The notes beneath the pieces are model-generated. The model was given only the letters and a program-made list of their open reading frames with translations. It was not told the DNA's origin and did not search any database. Below are positions 1-16,540 of a DNA stretch of 64,000 bases, piece after piece. The stretch's first letter is position 1, and the number at the start of each line of letters is the position of its first letter. Origin of the DNA: Nematopogon swammerdamellus (Eukaryota; Arthropoda; Insecta; Lepidoptera; Adelidae); NCBI GenBank assembly GCA_946902875.1, contig OX336344.1, positions 19,303,791-19,367,790 on the forward strand, in the 5' to 3' direction. A program made the translations under genes and the position numbers.

Positions 1-64
1 TACACAAATGTAAAATTGTTTTAAAAAGAATACGTGTAAATAAAGATATGAAATAAAAATAGTA

Positions 65-921
65 ATATAATAATAAAGTATTTGGCGGCATCTCTGGTTG
101 GTGGCAGTCTGGCAAGTAGACATTCGGGCTTCGTCACGACTGGAAAAAATGAGGTATCTCAGGTCTTCGAGATTGTCAATTTCGATAGTCCGTCCATACA
201 GTTTCACAAGTAATTTCTCTCCAACGTCAGCGATTTAAGTTAAAGTTGCCTCGGGTCTTTAAAAATCACCAACATCTCTGAAAGGCTCGGGTTCTTGCTA
301 TACATCTGCATCACCTTCTTTTTTCCTATACCAAAGTGTGCTGAAGTCGTGTCGTACCCACTTATCGGATGCAGGAATAGAATATCCTATGGTTCGTACT
401 TGAACGAGAACGAGTGAGATGAATACAGTACAGTTGGGCTGTGACCCTTCTCACTCTTTTATAAATAAACGTTATACTTGGAAGAACCCAAAGCAGTGAG
501 AAGCACCAGGTGATCTATATCTTCCGCTGTTATGACGACACTATCATACTTGTCAGCAGCTGAGACAGCAGCCTCCACAATCGTCGTCTTCTACTGCCTC
601 CTTCACTTGGATCCCCCTGGCTTCCATTTCACTCTTCAGCATAGTTATGAAGTTCATCTTGTTGGTATCGTTGGAAAGAAATTTTGCCTGCGAAATCGTG
701 CTGATCGAAGTTGTCTTCGAAAAGACAAACTTTGTTGAGGAGTGAAGCAAAGAACGCCGATAACGTTCAGCGGCTTTGGGGCTTTGGTAGGTTATCCCGA
801 CAGGATAACCATCAAAAACCACCTTGGGAGAGGAGGAGAGGGGAGGGGGGGGGGGGGGAGGGAGGGTCATAGGTTTTCCAAGACGTTGATGATATTGATG
901 AGTGATCAACATAATTACCAT
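65..921 (-). pseudogene. Decayed ORF of a multicopy arthropod protein with a GCDTTSA-like motif
   Basis: Read on the minus strand, the open part at 921-553 encodes about 120 aa ending in LKSEMEARGIQVKEAVEDDD. Similar coding continues with stops and frame shifts towards position 65. There the pieces EDIDHLVLLTALGSSKYNV, then SGYDTTSA followed by GKKK, and finally LPPTRDAAKY can be read in different frames. This order (acidic VLL segment, xGCDTTSA, GKKK, then LPPTxxAAKYH) is what I remember from uncharacterised multicopy arthropod proteins, often linked to mobile DNA. At least three frame breaks and several stops make it a pseudogene. The poly-G run near 846 falls at its 5' end. The function is unknown and the family assignment is from memory. 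Confidence 0.4.
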
Positions 922-1786
922 GGAAATGATGGTAACAAATAATTATAGAGTGAAAACCTTCGTTTTTCTGCTATTTTTTACATTTTGAGAAACTTTGTCT
1001 AACTTTGATCGGCTGTATCTCCGTTAATATTGGGCCTGAAATTTTGTTTCACCAACGAATATTAGGAAATTTGATGCTCTCCAACTTTGTCATGTAATGT
1101 GGTGAATAAAATATCCTTAGTTTTAGAGATATAAGGGAAAAACTGAAAAAAGTCAGCAAAATGTTGAGGATTTTGCCCACCCCCAAGTTAGCACAGGATC
1201 CTCGAGGTCGAAAACTTAGGATAGTATTCCTAGTGTACCCCCAAACAAAAAAAATTTTATTAACTTCGGAATACTTTCCAGGTAAAAAGTACATAACTGC
1301 TGGACTTCGCGAGCGAATTCGTCGTTCGTTTATCTTCTATGCGTTCGTAAGCCGTTCATCTGATTACGAAGAAACGTTGGTGGGTTGTTGTGCGCACACC
1401 CGCAAAGGTTAATGACTAAAAAAGAAACCAAAATGTGTGATAAATAATTTAATGTGTTATAAATAGTTTAATTTCAGTGAAAATACATGCATTACATTTG
1501 AATTTCTTTCGAAATTGAAAAATAACAAAAGTGCGACGTATATGTCAGTAATTTTTTTTATAATAAATAACTTATCCTCATTACTGCCAGCGTCGAGTAC
1601 TGAATGAACCACGGGATAGTATTTCTACTGCGTTCAGATAACGATATTATTCTCGATGATAGTAAGTAACTAAGGCCCGGGTCAAAGGCGTCGTTGCGTA
1701 TAGCTAAGCCATATACTTTCTCAAAGAAAGCAACTAAAAGCAAGCCCGTTCCGATGTCGTAGCACCAACGAACGGACGGCTTCAGG
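922..1786. other. AT-rich intergenic stretch, no gene seen
   Basis: I see only short open frames here and no recognisable protein motif. It contains plain AT-rich sequence with a few homopolymer T runs. The wording near 1000-1140 resembles a retroelement 3' untranslated region, but I cannot place it in a family. Confidence 0.4.
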
Positions 1787-2400
1787 GATAAAATAATTTC
1801 TATTGATTTCTATAGAATATTTTAACATTTAATTAAACTCTCACAACAATCAGTTTCAGTTTTCTGGTTGAAAACGATTCACCAAACTGTATCGCGTTCT
1901 GAGGACATTCGACGAGTAAATGTTATTAATTTTTTTTTAAATCTTCCCGCCCTTCGATTCGACATCCAGTAATAGTTTCGGACTATTACTTGTAATCATT
2001 CGTTAACAGCGATTTGATAAAACTATTAGGTTCGCATAAGGTGTACCTGCTGGTGTACGAATTTGTAACGGAGATTAGTTCCAACAATAAAGAATAGGCA
2101 AGACCAGTCGCAATCTGCAGTTCCAGCTTGTGCAGTGACTAGGCATTTTGTAATTCCAGACGGGTGAAGACTTGTTACAATAAATTTCTTCTGTGGCAGC
2201 TCCTAATTTTGTTTGCAAATATGTCTGCAATTGCAAAAGTATAAATACAGAGAGATGGCCTTTCTAGTCTGCTTTGGTCCCGTAGCGATTTCTAGTATGC
2301 ACGTCTTCAGTTCCTCGGTGGCAGTCGGCTCCGTGAGCTGTAGTGAGCGAATAAGGTCTAGTTAGGTCCTTTTTAGGGTCACGCAAGCAAGTTGCAAAAT
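1787..2400 (+). promoter_or_regulatory. Unit A upstream block: duplicated protease promoter and 5' region
   Basis: This block recurs upstream of all four protease units (also near 4050, 24340 and 55320). Shared landmarks in order are ATTCGACATCCAGTAATAG, an ACAATAAA-rich stretch, TTCCAGCTTGTGCAGTGACT, CTTGTTACAATAAAT, CTGTGGCAGCTC, and in A and B a TATA-like TATAAATAC at 2240-2248. In B the TATA counterpart is slightly altered. Its fixed position before each gene copy suggests that it is the ancestral promoter plus a non-coding first exon. The transcription start and the donor of that exon cannot be fixed from sequence alone. A transposon coincidentally present at all four units is a less likely alternative. 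Confidence 0.45.
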
Positions 2401-2631
2401 TACAAAAGTTGGCGCTTCCGTCGGTTGAGGGGCTTTTCTGAAAGGATTCTGTTGATTGGTTGCCTTGCGGTGGATTTCATTCATAAAACAGAGTCACATC
2501 CAATGAGGTTACTATAATGTAACAATAATGTAAATCTACATACCTACTTAAATCAGATCGCGTGAATCGTCGGAATTACTATTCACTGCCGAATGATGAA
2601 ATGATTCTTGTAAAATTTCGGAATAGTTAAA

Positions 2632-2816
2632 ATGAAGGCCGCAGCGGTGCTGGTAGGATGCCTGGTGGCCCTGGCATCGACGGAAACTGCTCCTCAGAAG
2701 AAGGCCATTGAGTGGATAATCAGCATTATCAAATTCAAAACTGTCACCGAGCTGCCAACGATCACTATCACATCACAATTGCAATTGTAAGCCAGTGCAA
2801 AATTGTCCGAATTGCC
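2632..2816 (+). pseudogene. Unit A protease: orphan signal-peptide exon with frameshift
   Basis: The exon starts [18 protein letters not shown] and is plainly paralogous to the first coding exons at 8593, 29762 and 61746. It has three defects. The upstream acceptor, TTCTAG or TTTCAG in the other copies, reads TTCGGA here. A frame shift in the proline-rich linker gives a TAA at 2788-2790, after 52 codons. The exon is 185 nt up to the conserved GTTAGT donor, whereas phase-1 splicing needs 3n+1. Downstream there is only the start of intron 1, followed directly by sequence like the 3' untranslated region of the other genes, so exons 2-6 are missing. Confidence 0.75.
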
Positions 2817-3280
2817 GTTAGTCTTATTTTTACAGTTGTGCTGGCCTGGGTACAAATACAATTTATGATGTCCGTTAGCCTGTCTGCTTGTCTCTCACCT
2901 CACAGACTTTACATCCTAAAGGTATGCCACCTTTAGAGTACTCTTTTTAGTACTCCTAGGGTACTTACTCTTTTTTTTTACAAGTAGCCGCTACCTGTGC
3001 CGGCTGCTTGTTCACAAATATCCTATGGAAGATCTGACATCAGCCTATAACACTACTCCTCACGAAACCACACTCAAGACAGGCGCCGTGCAAGCTCAAA
3101 GGCAAACATGCCTTGCTTCGTTTTGAAGAAGGAAGAAATGAAGGAATGAGAACATGTCACTCATACTGACTCGGATTTGAGCCGATTTCATGCTAATAAT
3201 AGTTTCCATAATCAAATTTTTATCCCATTACACTAAGTATTTATTTTTCTAAACTAAAAGAAAGGAAATAAACACAAAGC
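2817..3280 (+). pseudogene. Unit A: remnant of intron 1 fused to 3' UTR
   Basis: Positions 2817-3100 match the start of intron 1 in units B and D (CTGTCTGCCTGTC-type stretch, AGCAGCCG, the AACACTACTCC stretch and GACAGGCGCC). From about 3115 the sequence instead matches the 3' UTRs after 14826 and 53123 (TTGAAGAAGGAAG, CTCATACTGACTC, TTTTATGCTAAT-like), ending with AATAAA at 3267-3272. This is the scar of an internal deletion that removed the protease domain. Confidence 0.6.
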
Positions 3281-4040
3281 TTAATTAAGTTGACTTTTTA
3301 TTTAAATAAAGACTTTAATCTTATTACTCCTAACTCCCAATATATGTCTCGAACTTGTCACAACTTATTTTTTATGTATCCGGTACCATTACAGCCACGA
3401 AGAAGAGCCGGCAAGAATTTCGCAGTAGTTTTCTTTGTACACGTATCTTATCGTAATAAGATATAAATATTATAAATGTCTGAAGCCAGACAAGAGAATA
3501 GGAAAATGTAAATATACTTATTTACGAAATTCTCATACAGATTATTGTAAAATTTAAGAGTCGCTATACAATAAAGTACTGGCACAGAGAAAAATAGTAC
3601 TCATAGTTTAAAAAAAACTGGACTCTGAAATCTGAAATAATTGAAAGGATGAAATAAGGAGCCAGGAAGGAACGAAAGGCGACTTTCAACGTGCCAAATC
3701 AGCCAGTAACTTACCTGTATACATACAGTTTCCTTAATTAAAACATTTAAAAATTTTCAATTTGATTATACTTATATGTGGAAAAGTATCCCTACTAGTA
3801 TGGATACGTGGAAAAATATTCCTTTCTTCCATACTAGTATGGATGACCTGGTATGTATACATGGAACAGGCGCTATAAAGAAGAGGAAATAAGGAGTCAG
3901 GAACGAAAGGTGACTTTCAACGTGCTGTAAAGAAGAGGAAATAAGGAGCGAGGAACGAAAGGCGACTTTCAATGTACACCAAAACGAACGATTTCGAATT
4001 TAGAATACATTGAAGATTTTTAGGATACAAGACATTCCAT
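3281..4040. repeat. Short dispersed repeats between units A and B
   Basis: The phrase 'GGAACGAAAGGCGACTTTC' or a close variant appears near 3670, 3900 and 3955, and again with the same downstream context near 23830, ahead of unit C. A retroelement 3' fragment beginning TCTCGAACTTGTCACAA lies near 3345 and recurs at 12660 and 16405. No gene is visible. Confidence 0.45.
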
Positions 4041-4049
4041 CGAACGTAC

Positions 4050-4900
4050 GGTTCGATGCCATGCCACCGAGCTGTATCGCGTGCTGAGCACATTCGGAGA
4101 GCATGCTCACATGTAATTTTATTAAAATAATTTTGACATTGAATGTCTTTTCGTTCGTTCCAGTATAGGCCCCGATTTCACGAAAAAGTGCGATCCCCTT
4201 ATATCTCGGAGAGTTGTGAAGATCTGATATTAAAAAGGCTCAAAAGACGCGTATTCATGACACCTGTAAGGTGCAAAAGTAATTATTCGAGAAAGAGTTC
4301 CTATGGCTTCCTTCCGGCTCCATCATCAGAACCCAACTAACCTTTTCCGAATTCCGTAAATTCATTTTCAATGTGCTCGATAGTCGTGTAAGGCACGAAA
4401 TCTGTGAAATTTTTCCATTTCCACGTCCTTCGATTCGACATCCAGTAATAGTTGTTATCGGACCATTACTCGAAATTATTCGATAACAGCTAATTTCGCA
4501 AAACCATAAGATGTAGGTACCTACTGGTGCACTAATTTGAAACGGACATTAGTTCTAACAATAAAAACTAGGCAAGAACAGTCGCAATGTGTAGTTCCAG
4601 CTTGTGCAGTGACTAGTCATTTCAAATTCCAGACAGGTGAAGATCATAACTTGTTACAATAAATGTCTTCTGTGGCAGCTCCCAATTTGTTTGCCTTTGC
4701 AAGTGTCCGCAATTTGCAAAAATATAAGTACAGAGAGATGACTATTCTAGTCTGCTTTGACCCCGTAGCTAGTGTGAGCGTCTTCAGTACCTACCACGGT
4801 TGTCAGTTATGTCGTCTCCGTCAGATGTAATGAGAAAATATGGTGTAGGTCCTTTTTAGGGACCCGTAAAATATAAGTATAGGTATAACATTGGTATAAT
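4050..4900 (+). promoter_or_regulatory. Unit B upstream block: duplicated protease promoter and 5' region
   Basis: This is the paralogue of 1787-2400, interrupted at about 4140-4405 by unrelated sequence. TTCGATTCGACATCCAGTA resumes at about 4430 and the region with ATATAAGTACAGAGAGATG lies near 4722-4740. The intact spacing relative to unit A makes this the best promoter candidate for the functional gene B. A 5' non-coding exon is likely because an acceptor (TTTCAG) precedes the ATG of exon 1 at 8593. Confidence 0.45.
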
Positions 4901-5059
4901 TACTTAAAAGTTGCAAAAACTGCAGTTATGTCGGCGAACTTTTTCCTATTAACCTATGTATGTATATTTGAAAACAATTACAATATGCGAACACCGTAGT
5001 TGTGCACACATAAATTTTGAGAAAAAGCTAGATTTCTGAAAAGCCGAAATTTTAATTTA

Positions 5060-5300
5060 ATATGTATGTATATATTCTTTATTGAACACCAATTTATAAA
5101 ATTAGGTACAACAGGCGAGCTTAATGCCGTGAGGCATTCTATTCTAACTAACCTTTGGGATGTGGGAGAAGTACACGCAGGCGAACAAGAATAGTTTATG
5201 GTAATGTGTTAGACTGTAAAGAAATATGTATGATAAACTACTTAAGAATACTACATAAATACTTTAATAAGCATATATAATGTATATAATAAACTTACAT
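5060..5300 (-). repeat. Retroelement 3'-end fragment
   Basis: The stretch ATATATTCTTTATTGAACACC looks like the reverse complement of a polyadenylated LINE tail of the kind common in Lepidoptera. No coding sequence is left. Confidence 0.35.
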
Positions 5301-5535
5301 ATTATGTACATTAATCGGTTGTACCGTTGTGCAACACAATCAACTGAATGACAGGAGAGTAAGAGAAGGGGAGTAAACATTTATGTATGTAATATAAAAT
5401 TGCATTTACTTCGGTAAGGAAAGTAGAAGTTTGAGCGTAAATGCACGGGCAGATTATTCCAGAGGCGAGCTGTTTGTACTGTGAAAGAGTCCGTGTAGAA
5501 CGTGCTTGAGTGAGCCGGTAATTCTGCGTCGTGCT

Positions 5536-5660
5536 AATTGTACACCGTGCAATATTACACAAATAGGCACACGTTTTGATTGCGTGTCGGTATTATTTGG
5601 AAGGTTCCTCGCCAAATCATCAACAAAGAACTGCCTAGATATTTTTTGAAAGATTCATAT
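5536..5660 (+). other. Conserved non-coding block of the protease units (copy B)
   Basis: The sequence TGCTAATTGTACACCGTGCA, then TTCCTCGCCAAATCATCAAC, recurs at 29070-29215 (unit C) and 59515-59650 (unit D), always between the upstream block and exon 1. It is absent from unit A. It is duplicated together with the genes, so it belongs to the ancestral 5' intron or promoter-distal region. No coding potential is seen. Confidence 0.55.
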
Positions 5661-5663
5661 ATA

Positions 5664-5885
5664 TCTATTACAAGCTGTGCCCGCGGCTCCGCCCGCTCTC
5701 ATATTTCACTTCACTGCTAACCTCATAAGCCATTTAGCGTGATAGTAAGTAGCCTATAGTTGATGGGAAGAATCAAGCTATCCGTAGAATTTTGTTTTAT
5801 TAAAATCGGTTCAGTGGTTCTCGAGTTATAAGCGGACAGACAGACAGACAGAAAGCAGACGTTGGATTTTATTATAGGTAAGGAT
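5664..5885 (+). repeat. SINE/MITE-like repeat beginning AGCTGTGCCCGCGGC
   Basis: It starts AAGCTGTGCCCGCGGCTCC, contains CGAGTTATAAGCGGACAGACAGAC and ends GTTGGATTTTATTATAGGTA. A reverse-complement copy lies at 29407-29645. Shorter relatives starting with the same CCGCGG phrase are near 26565, 55695 and 56070. It is non-coding. Confidence 0.6.
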
Positions 5886-5888
5886 AGA

Positions 5889-6420
5889 TCTTTTTTTTAT
5901 GGAAACTGACACGGTTAGCTACATCACCTACAAGAAATTCCGTGATGTCAGCCCATAACACCAGGGCAGGCATTCTCTAACGTCCTACCGTCAACGTCGG
6001 TGACGCTGACTAGTTATGTCTCGGTCTAATTATATGAACTAAACAGAGACATAACTAGTCAGCGTCACCGACGTTGACAGTAGGACGTTAGAGAATGCCT
6101 GCCCAGGTGAATTAGGTGCCATGTCAGTGCTTCCGTTCATTTCATGTCGACTACACTGAACCGGACGGAAAACACAAACTATTTACATAGCCGTTTCGAC
6201 CTACGTTTCATTTAGTGCGGTGGTAGCAATCCGGGCGGGATAAACCCTACCAACTAGTAAGGCACGAAGGGAAGGGACCTACAGTTTTACGTGGAATCCG
6301 AACCACGGTCAAACTCAAACGGTCGAGCGGTTACCCATCCAAGTACTGACCGCGCTCAGGGTTGCTTAACAACAGTCGACCGACCACAGCTACCGAGGCT
6401 GATAAACATCTACTCGTATA
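5889..6420 (-). repeat. SINE with composite tRNA-like / 5S-like head (copy 1)
   Basis: On the minus strand the order is as follows. The head at 6420-6270 has an A-box-like GGTAGCTGTGG, a 5S-rRNA-like stretch (GTTAAGCAACCCTGAGCG then GTCAGTACTTGGATGGG), and a B-box-like GGTTCGGATTCC. A body follows (CGAAACGGCTATGTAAATAG, GTTATGGGCTGACATCACGG, GTAGGTGATGTAGC), and then an A-rich tail at 5889-5897. Body copies occur at least ten more times in the window. A 141-bp hairpin element has inserted at 5964-6104. Confidence 0.65.
5964..6104. mobile_element. 141-bp perfect-hairpin MITE inside a SINE
   Basis: It starts GGGCAGGCATTCTCTAACG and ends with the reverse complement. The arms run about 60 nt with a single C/T mismatch visible, around a short AT-rich loop. 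Other SINE copies lack this block at the same point, which shows that it is an insertion. The nearly perfect arms suggest recent activity. The target-site duplication is not clear, so the superfamily is open. Confidence 0.7.
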
Positions 6421-6432
6421 TATTAGATAAAC

Positions 6433-6818
6433 TGAAAGTATTGAGAAATAGTGTGTAGTGCGAGAGCGATGTGGGCTGAAAGAAGATATAGTGACAAGGA
6501 TTGAGAAAGGGATGCTTCGGTGGTTTGGTCATGTTGGAAGAATGGATGATAGGAGACTAACGAAAGAAATTTATGAAGCAAATGTGAATGGAAGAGTCGA
6601 GAAGGGTCGCCCTAGACGCACTTACCTGGACCAGATCGGGCATGTGCTCAAAAAGGGGCAAGTGCGTAGTACCCGTAACCGACGAGCATGCATGAATAAC
6701 ATTATGGGAGTGGAAGAGGCGGCAGAGGTGTGTCAGGATCGTGGCACGTAGAGATCCGTTGTCTCTGCCTGCCCCACCGGGAAACAGGCGTGACGCTATG
6801 TATGTATGTATGTATTGA
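6433..6818 (+). pseudogene. LINE pol C-terminal fragment (RTE/CR1-like tail)
   Basis: The frame at 6446-6751 reads ERCGLKEDIVTRIEKGMLRW, then FGHVGRMDDRRLTK, GRPRRTYLDQI and STRNRRACM. This is the familiar carboxy terminus of a non-LTR retrotransposon polyprotein, downstream of the reverse transcriptase. It is followed by a TGTATG-type simple tail at 6796-6818, typical of a LINE 3' end. The rest of the element is absent (5' truncation). Confidence 0.7.
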
Positions 6819-6990
6819 ATGAAATTAACCGGAAATGCATCAAGTGCTGGTAGGAATACTATATTCCTGTGGTTGAGGGGCCTTTCTTGAGAGTATTACA
6901 TTATGTTGATTACTTGCGGTGCCGTCGACTAGATTCATAAAACAAAGTCATATGCAATAAGATGACTGCATCGACTTAAATTATGTAAGC
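6819..6990 (+). other. Conserved pre-exon-1 block of the protease units (copy B)
   Basis: GAATGAAATTAACCGGAAATGC, the GTGCTGG-AGGAATACT phrase, GAGGGGCCTTTCTTGAG and ATAAAACAAAGTCATATGC recur at 29235-29400 (unit C) and in degraded form at 2400-2575 (unit A). The block lies in the presumed 5' intron. It is non-coding but is a good marker of unit boundaries. Confidence 0.55.
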
Positions 6991-7334
6991 AAAATAGAAT
7001 AGAATAGAACAGAAACTCTTTATAAACAACAATATCGATAGTCCTTATCTTCTTGGTAAAATACCATTTAGATGTCGAGCTCGTCTCACACGTTCTGATA
7101 AATTATTTCATGTTCCTAAAAGTAGCACTAATTACCTGCGTAACTCATATATATATATATATATATCGAAGATGTTGCAACACGTACAATCTACATTTCT
7201 CACATGTCGATCTATTCCATGATAGTCGAAGCAAGGTCAAAATATTGTCAATACAAAATATTTAGTATAACAATTTTTGAAGTCGTTATTAGGCTGTCAT
7301 TTGTAAAAAAAAAAAAATATAAATAAAAAGTCTG
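6991..7334. other. AT-rich 5' intron sequence with a short (TA)n tract
   Basis: Low-complexity AT sequence with a TATATA run near 7148-7166 and an A-run near 7303. No gene or recognisable element is seen. Confidence 0.4.
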
Positions 7335-7336
7335 TA

Positions 7337-8056
7337 CAGTAGAAACCAAACTTAAATGCGGCTGTGAGATGCGCCCGTGTGTCTGCGCAAAAGACGATTA
7401 TTAGGGCAGAGGGGGGGAGAACGGGAGGTGTGCAAAGGGGGTATCGGCGCACCCTACCGCGCTCCCCCGCGTTGCTAGGATACGACCGCGCGCCGTCGCC
7501 GCCCGCGTCCTGTCGCCCGCGCACGCCCCGCTCTCGTCTGTGCGTGCGCCATTGTACAGTCACTCACTATTTATTTGTTTCTACCGTAGTGTCGCGGTAG
7601 ATTTTCTACTAATGGTGGTTTCTCACATGTTTATTCGTATTCGTGATTGTAGCAAACATTTTAGTTTTATCTCACTCTAACCAAGCCATTAGAAGAAGAC
7701 GAAACGGAAATGTTTACCAAATATTTGTGTACATTACATACAGCTATGTGTGGCTAGCATGATAAATGTTTATTGTTGAAGTGCGTTTACCGGGGTCGCC
7801 CAAACAACACCAACACGTCGTAATTTCAAACCGGTTATAACCATGATCGATACATCGGTGTGCACAAACATAATATAATAAAATAATATATCAAAATAAT
7901 ACAAAGCAAGACTCTCTTTTTTTATCTGCAAATGATAATGTAATAATGTTATAAATTTTCTTGCAAAATATTCGATTGAATATTTTATTTGACTATACAT
8001 GCGCAGTCAAGCGGCCGAACTTCAGGCCAATACGCATTTAAGTTTGGTTTCCACTG
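7337..8056. mobile_element. 720-bp Tc1/mariner-like non-autonomous element
   Basis: The left end at 7337 reads CAGTAGAAACCAAACTTAA and the right end is its near-exact reverse complement (TTAAGTTTGGTTTCCACTG, ending 8056). Matching inverted sequence runs about 25 bp. Both ends are flanked by TA (7335-7336 and 8057-8058), as expected for the IS630/Tc1/mariner superfamily. No transposase is encoded. About 200 bp near 7380-7560 are GC- and CpG-rich, in sharp contrast to the surroundings. Confidence 0.75.
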
Positions 8057-8099
8057 TACCTTGGACAATTTTACCTATATGTGTTATACTCGTCGTTTT

Positions 8100-8480
8100 A
8101 ACTTTATATATGTTAATCTGATCTTTTTGTTTCGATTCTTCATCGTATGATGATAATTATTTTGTTGGTATTTTTATTTTTTTTTCTCTTCAAAAATCAC
8201 ATTTAAGTATTAGCTAAGATCAACACTACATTTTGTTCTCTCTCTTTTCTATTGTCTATTGTTAACGGAATCTTCGCTGGTCTGTTTTTATTTTCTTATT
8301 ATTTGTTTTGTTTTTATGTATTTATGTTGACTGTTTGATTCCTAAATAAATAAAAAAAAAAAAAATTTATTGCACACAAATTGAAGGAAGAACAGTACTC
8401 GACAAGAAACAAGAAATACAGGAGTGCGCAAAGGCGGACTTATCACTACAAGTGATTCCTGCCAGTCAACCTTTCATCCA
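8100..8480. repeat. Two retroelement 3' ends facing each other
   Basis: 8100-8366 is T-rich and ends AATAAATAAAAAAAAAAAAA, a + strand polyadenylated tail. From 8366 TTTATTGCACACAAATTG and GCAAAGGCGGACTTATC form the reverse complement of another LINE 3' end, whose + strand versions are at 11600-11740 and 28170-28350. No coding sequence remains. Confidence 0.5.
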
Positions 8481-8592
8481 GTCAAAATCTACATTTTTAA
8501 AGAATATCGTGACCCACCGCGATTACATTCCAAGGACCTACCTCTGCAGAACATGACGTTGATGATTGTTATACAATTTCAGAACAGTGAAA

Positions 8593-14826
<6,234 letters not shown>

Positions 14827-15060
14827 CAAGACCGACTCGCATCTACGACGACCACTAAGATTTTTGAAGGAAGAAAAAAGAAAATTTCATGAAGCAACCG
14901 AAGCATGTCAATTGTAGAGACTCGTTTATTACTTCAATGATTTTATGCCAATTATTTATTATTTGTAGTTCATAATAATGTAATAAGCCTTTTGTCCCAA
15001 TAGTATTAGTATTTATTTTCTGTAATTACTAAAAATTTAATAAATCATCAAAATCATGGA
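14827..15060 (+). terminator. Unit B 3' UTR and poly(A) signal
   Basis: AATAAA at 15039-15044 lies 213 nt after the stop. The 3' UTR aligns by eye with that of unit C (53124-53400) and with the remnant in unit A (3115-3280). Confidence 0.6.
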
Positions 15061-15109
15061 ACTTCTGCATTCTGTAAGCGAATGAAAATGTGTGTGTTTT
15101 ATTTAATTT

Positions 15110-15905
15110 TATGGAAAACGCGACATGTGGCATCTTTTCACCTACGAGTAGGTGCCTAACGATGCCCATGGACATTCTGTGGTGCACGGGGATTGTGAAT
15201 GCCATGCCGGCCTGATAGAAGCCTTTTCACTCCCCTTTTGAAAAACCCGAGGCTCGACTTGGGAGAAAACAGGTGGGAATGCGTTCCACATTTTCCCGGT
15301 TCTGTAAATAAAAGACCTACAGAACCGGTTGATGCGCGCGCATCCGCGGTAGGTCGATTGTATAGGGGTACCCAAAGAGTTTGTATTACGACGCTGCGCT
15401 TCTAGCGACGCAATACAAACATTTTGGGGGTACCCAGTATACGTAGTGCGGAGGTGTAATGGAGACGACAGAATCGCTGCTCCGAACACTCCCCGTGAAA
15501 TGGACGATAGAACACACTTAGGGAGCTGACGTCCCTACGGAGTTGCAGCTGCTCTAAGTCGCGGGACACCATAGGGACATCCACAAGTCGCACGCCACGA
15601 CGCTGAATTGAGTCTAGCGGCACAAGCTGATATTTAGCTGAGTCATCCCCAGGTGCGAGCAGTACTCCAAGCAAGACCTAACGGGCCAAGTTTTTGGCCC
15701 GGCGTGAAGTATCTTACCGCCGTACCTTGTTGAGTACACCCAGCTTTTTTGAGGCCAGCTTGGCACTGCCCTCAGTGTGGGGCCGACAGTTTAGGTCGTG
15801 GGACGGTTCGACTCCGAGGACTCCGAGGTGGTCGCTTAATTTAAGCGATGTGCCGTGAAAGGAAGGCGCTGGTATGAACGCCCCTCTCTTCGCACTGAAG
15901 GCGTA
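15110..15905 (-). pseudogene. Jockey-type LINE pol fragment, second copy
   Basis: Minus-strand pieces in order are HLGVLG-like, KLASKKLGVLNKVRR, SIQRRGVRLVDVP, LQLRRDVSSLSVFY, FCRSFIYRTGKMWNAFPP and FQKGSEKA. It is the same family as 12730-13250 but extends further 5'. Frame shifts break it, and a tandem duplication of AAACATTTTGGGG/GTACCC sequence is visible near 15365-15435. Confidence 0.7.
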
Positions 15906-15932
15906 AGCTTGTGGCTATGCATGCTATGTATA

Positions 15933-16521
15933 CAGGATGTTGTAACGGCCAGTACATTAATTTTGCCAGCGCAATCCTCATGTTTTTCCGAGACGAAAAA
16001 GTTATTAAAGTTTTTCTCTAAAGTGTCTAGTTTTGGTGATATACATTTTTGAAATTTATGTTTTCGTCAAGTGTAATTTGACGCGCGCGGGGGAAGGGTG
16101 CTGACGCAGGAACGGTCGGGGTCGAAAAACTCACGCGGCGCCACCGCACCGCCGCGCATATCCTCGCTTCGCGCACTAGTCCTTGCTCGCTCACTCACCG
16201 CGCGCCTTTCATTCCCACGTTCATGCGGAACATTAGATCCTTTTTACACTAAATTAATCAATTAGTTTGTATGAAAACTGTAACTTTTTATTTAAAGGGA
16301 ATTCAGAAAAAAGTTATTTGACTTTTTTGTTACTAGTGATCCCAATTGTATTGTATTGTATTGTTGTATTGTTTATTGATCATTCATATGGCAGTTAGAC
16401 TGCTCTCGAACTTGTCACAATTTGTTCTATCCGGTTCGATTACACCCACGAAGAAGAACCGACAAGAAACTTCGCAATAATCATTTCTTAAATTTTATCT
16501 AGTGGCCGTTACAACACCCTG
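15933..16521. mobile_element. TIR element CAGG-TGTTGTAACGGCC with CpG-rich core
   Basis: CAGGATGTTGTAACGGCCA at 15933 is matched in inverse by TGGCCGTTACAACACCCTG ending 16521. The inner parts match the element at 18768-19206 in opposite orientation. A CpG-rich core lies at about 16080-16220. A LINE tail fragment (GTATTGTTTATTGATCATTC) is inserted near 16345-16480. No transposase is present. Confidence 0.65.
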
Positions 16522-16540
16522 CATATACGAATGTATCACA

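Noticed and set aside
2632..2790. Functional small secreted peptide gene
   Set aside because: The splice acceptor is mutated and the exon is a frameshifted copy of a protease exon; kept as a pseudogene.
7297..7600. Overlapping 88- and 78-aa frames on opposite strands
   Set aside because: They lie in the GC-rich core of a MITE; Arg/Pro-rich composition explains the lack of stops.
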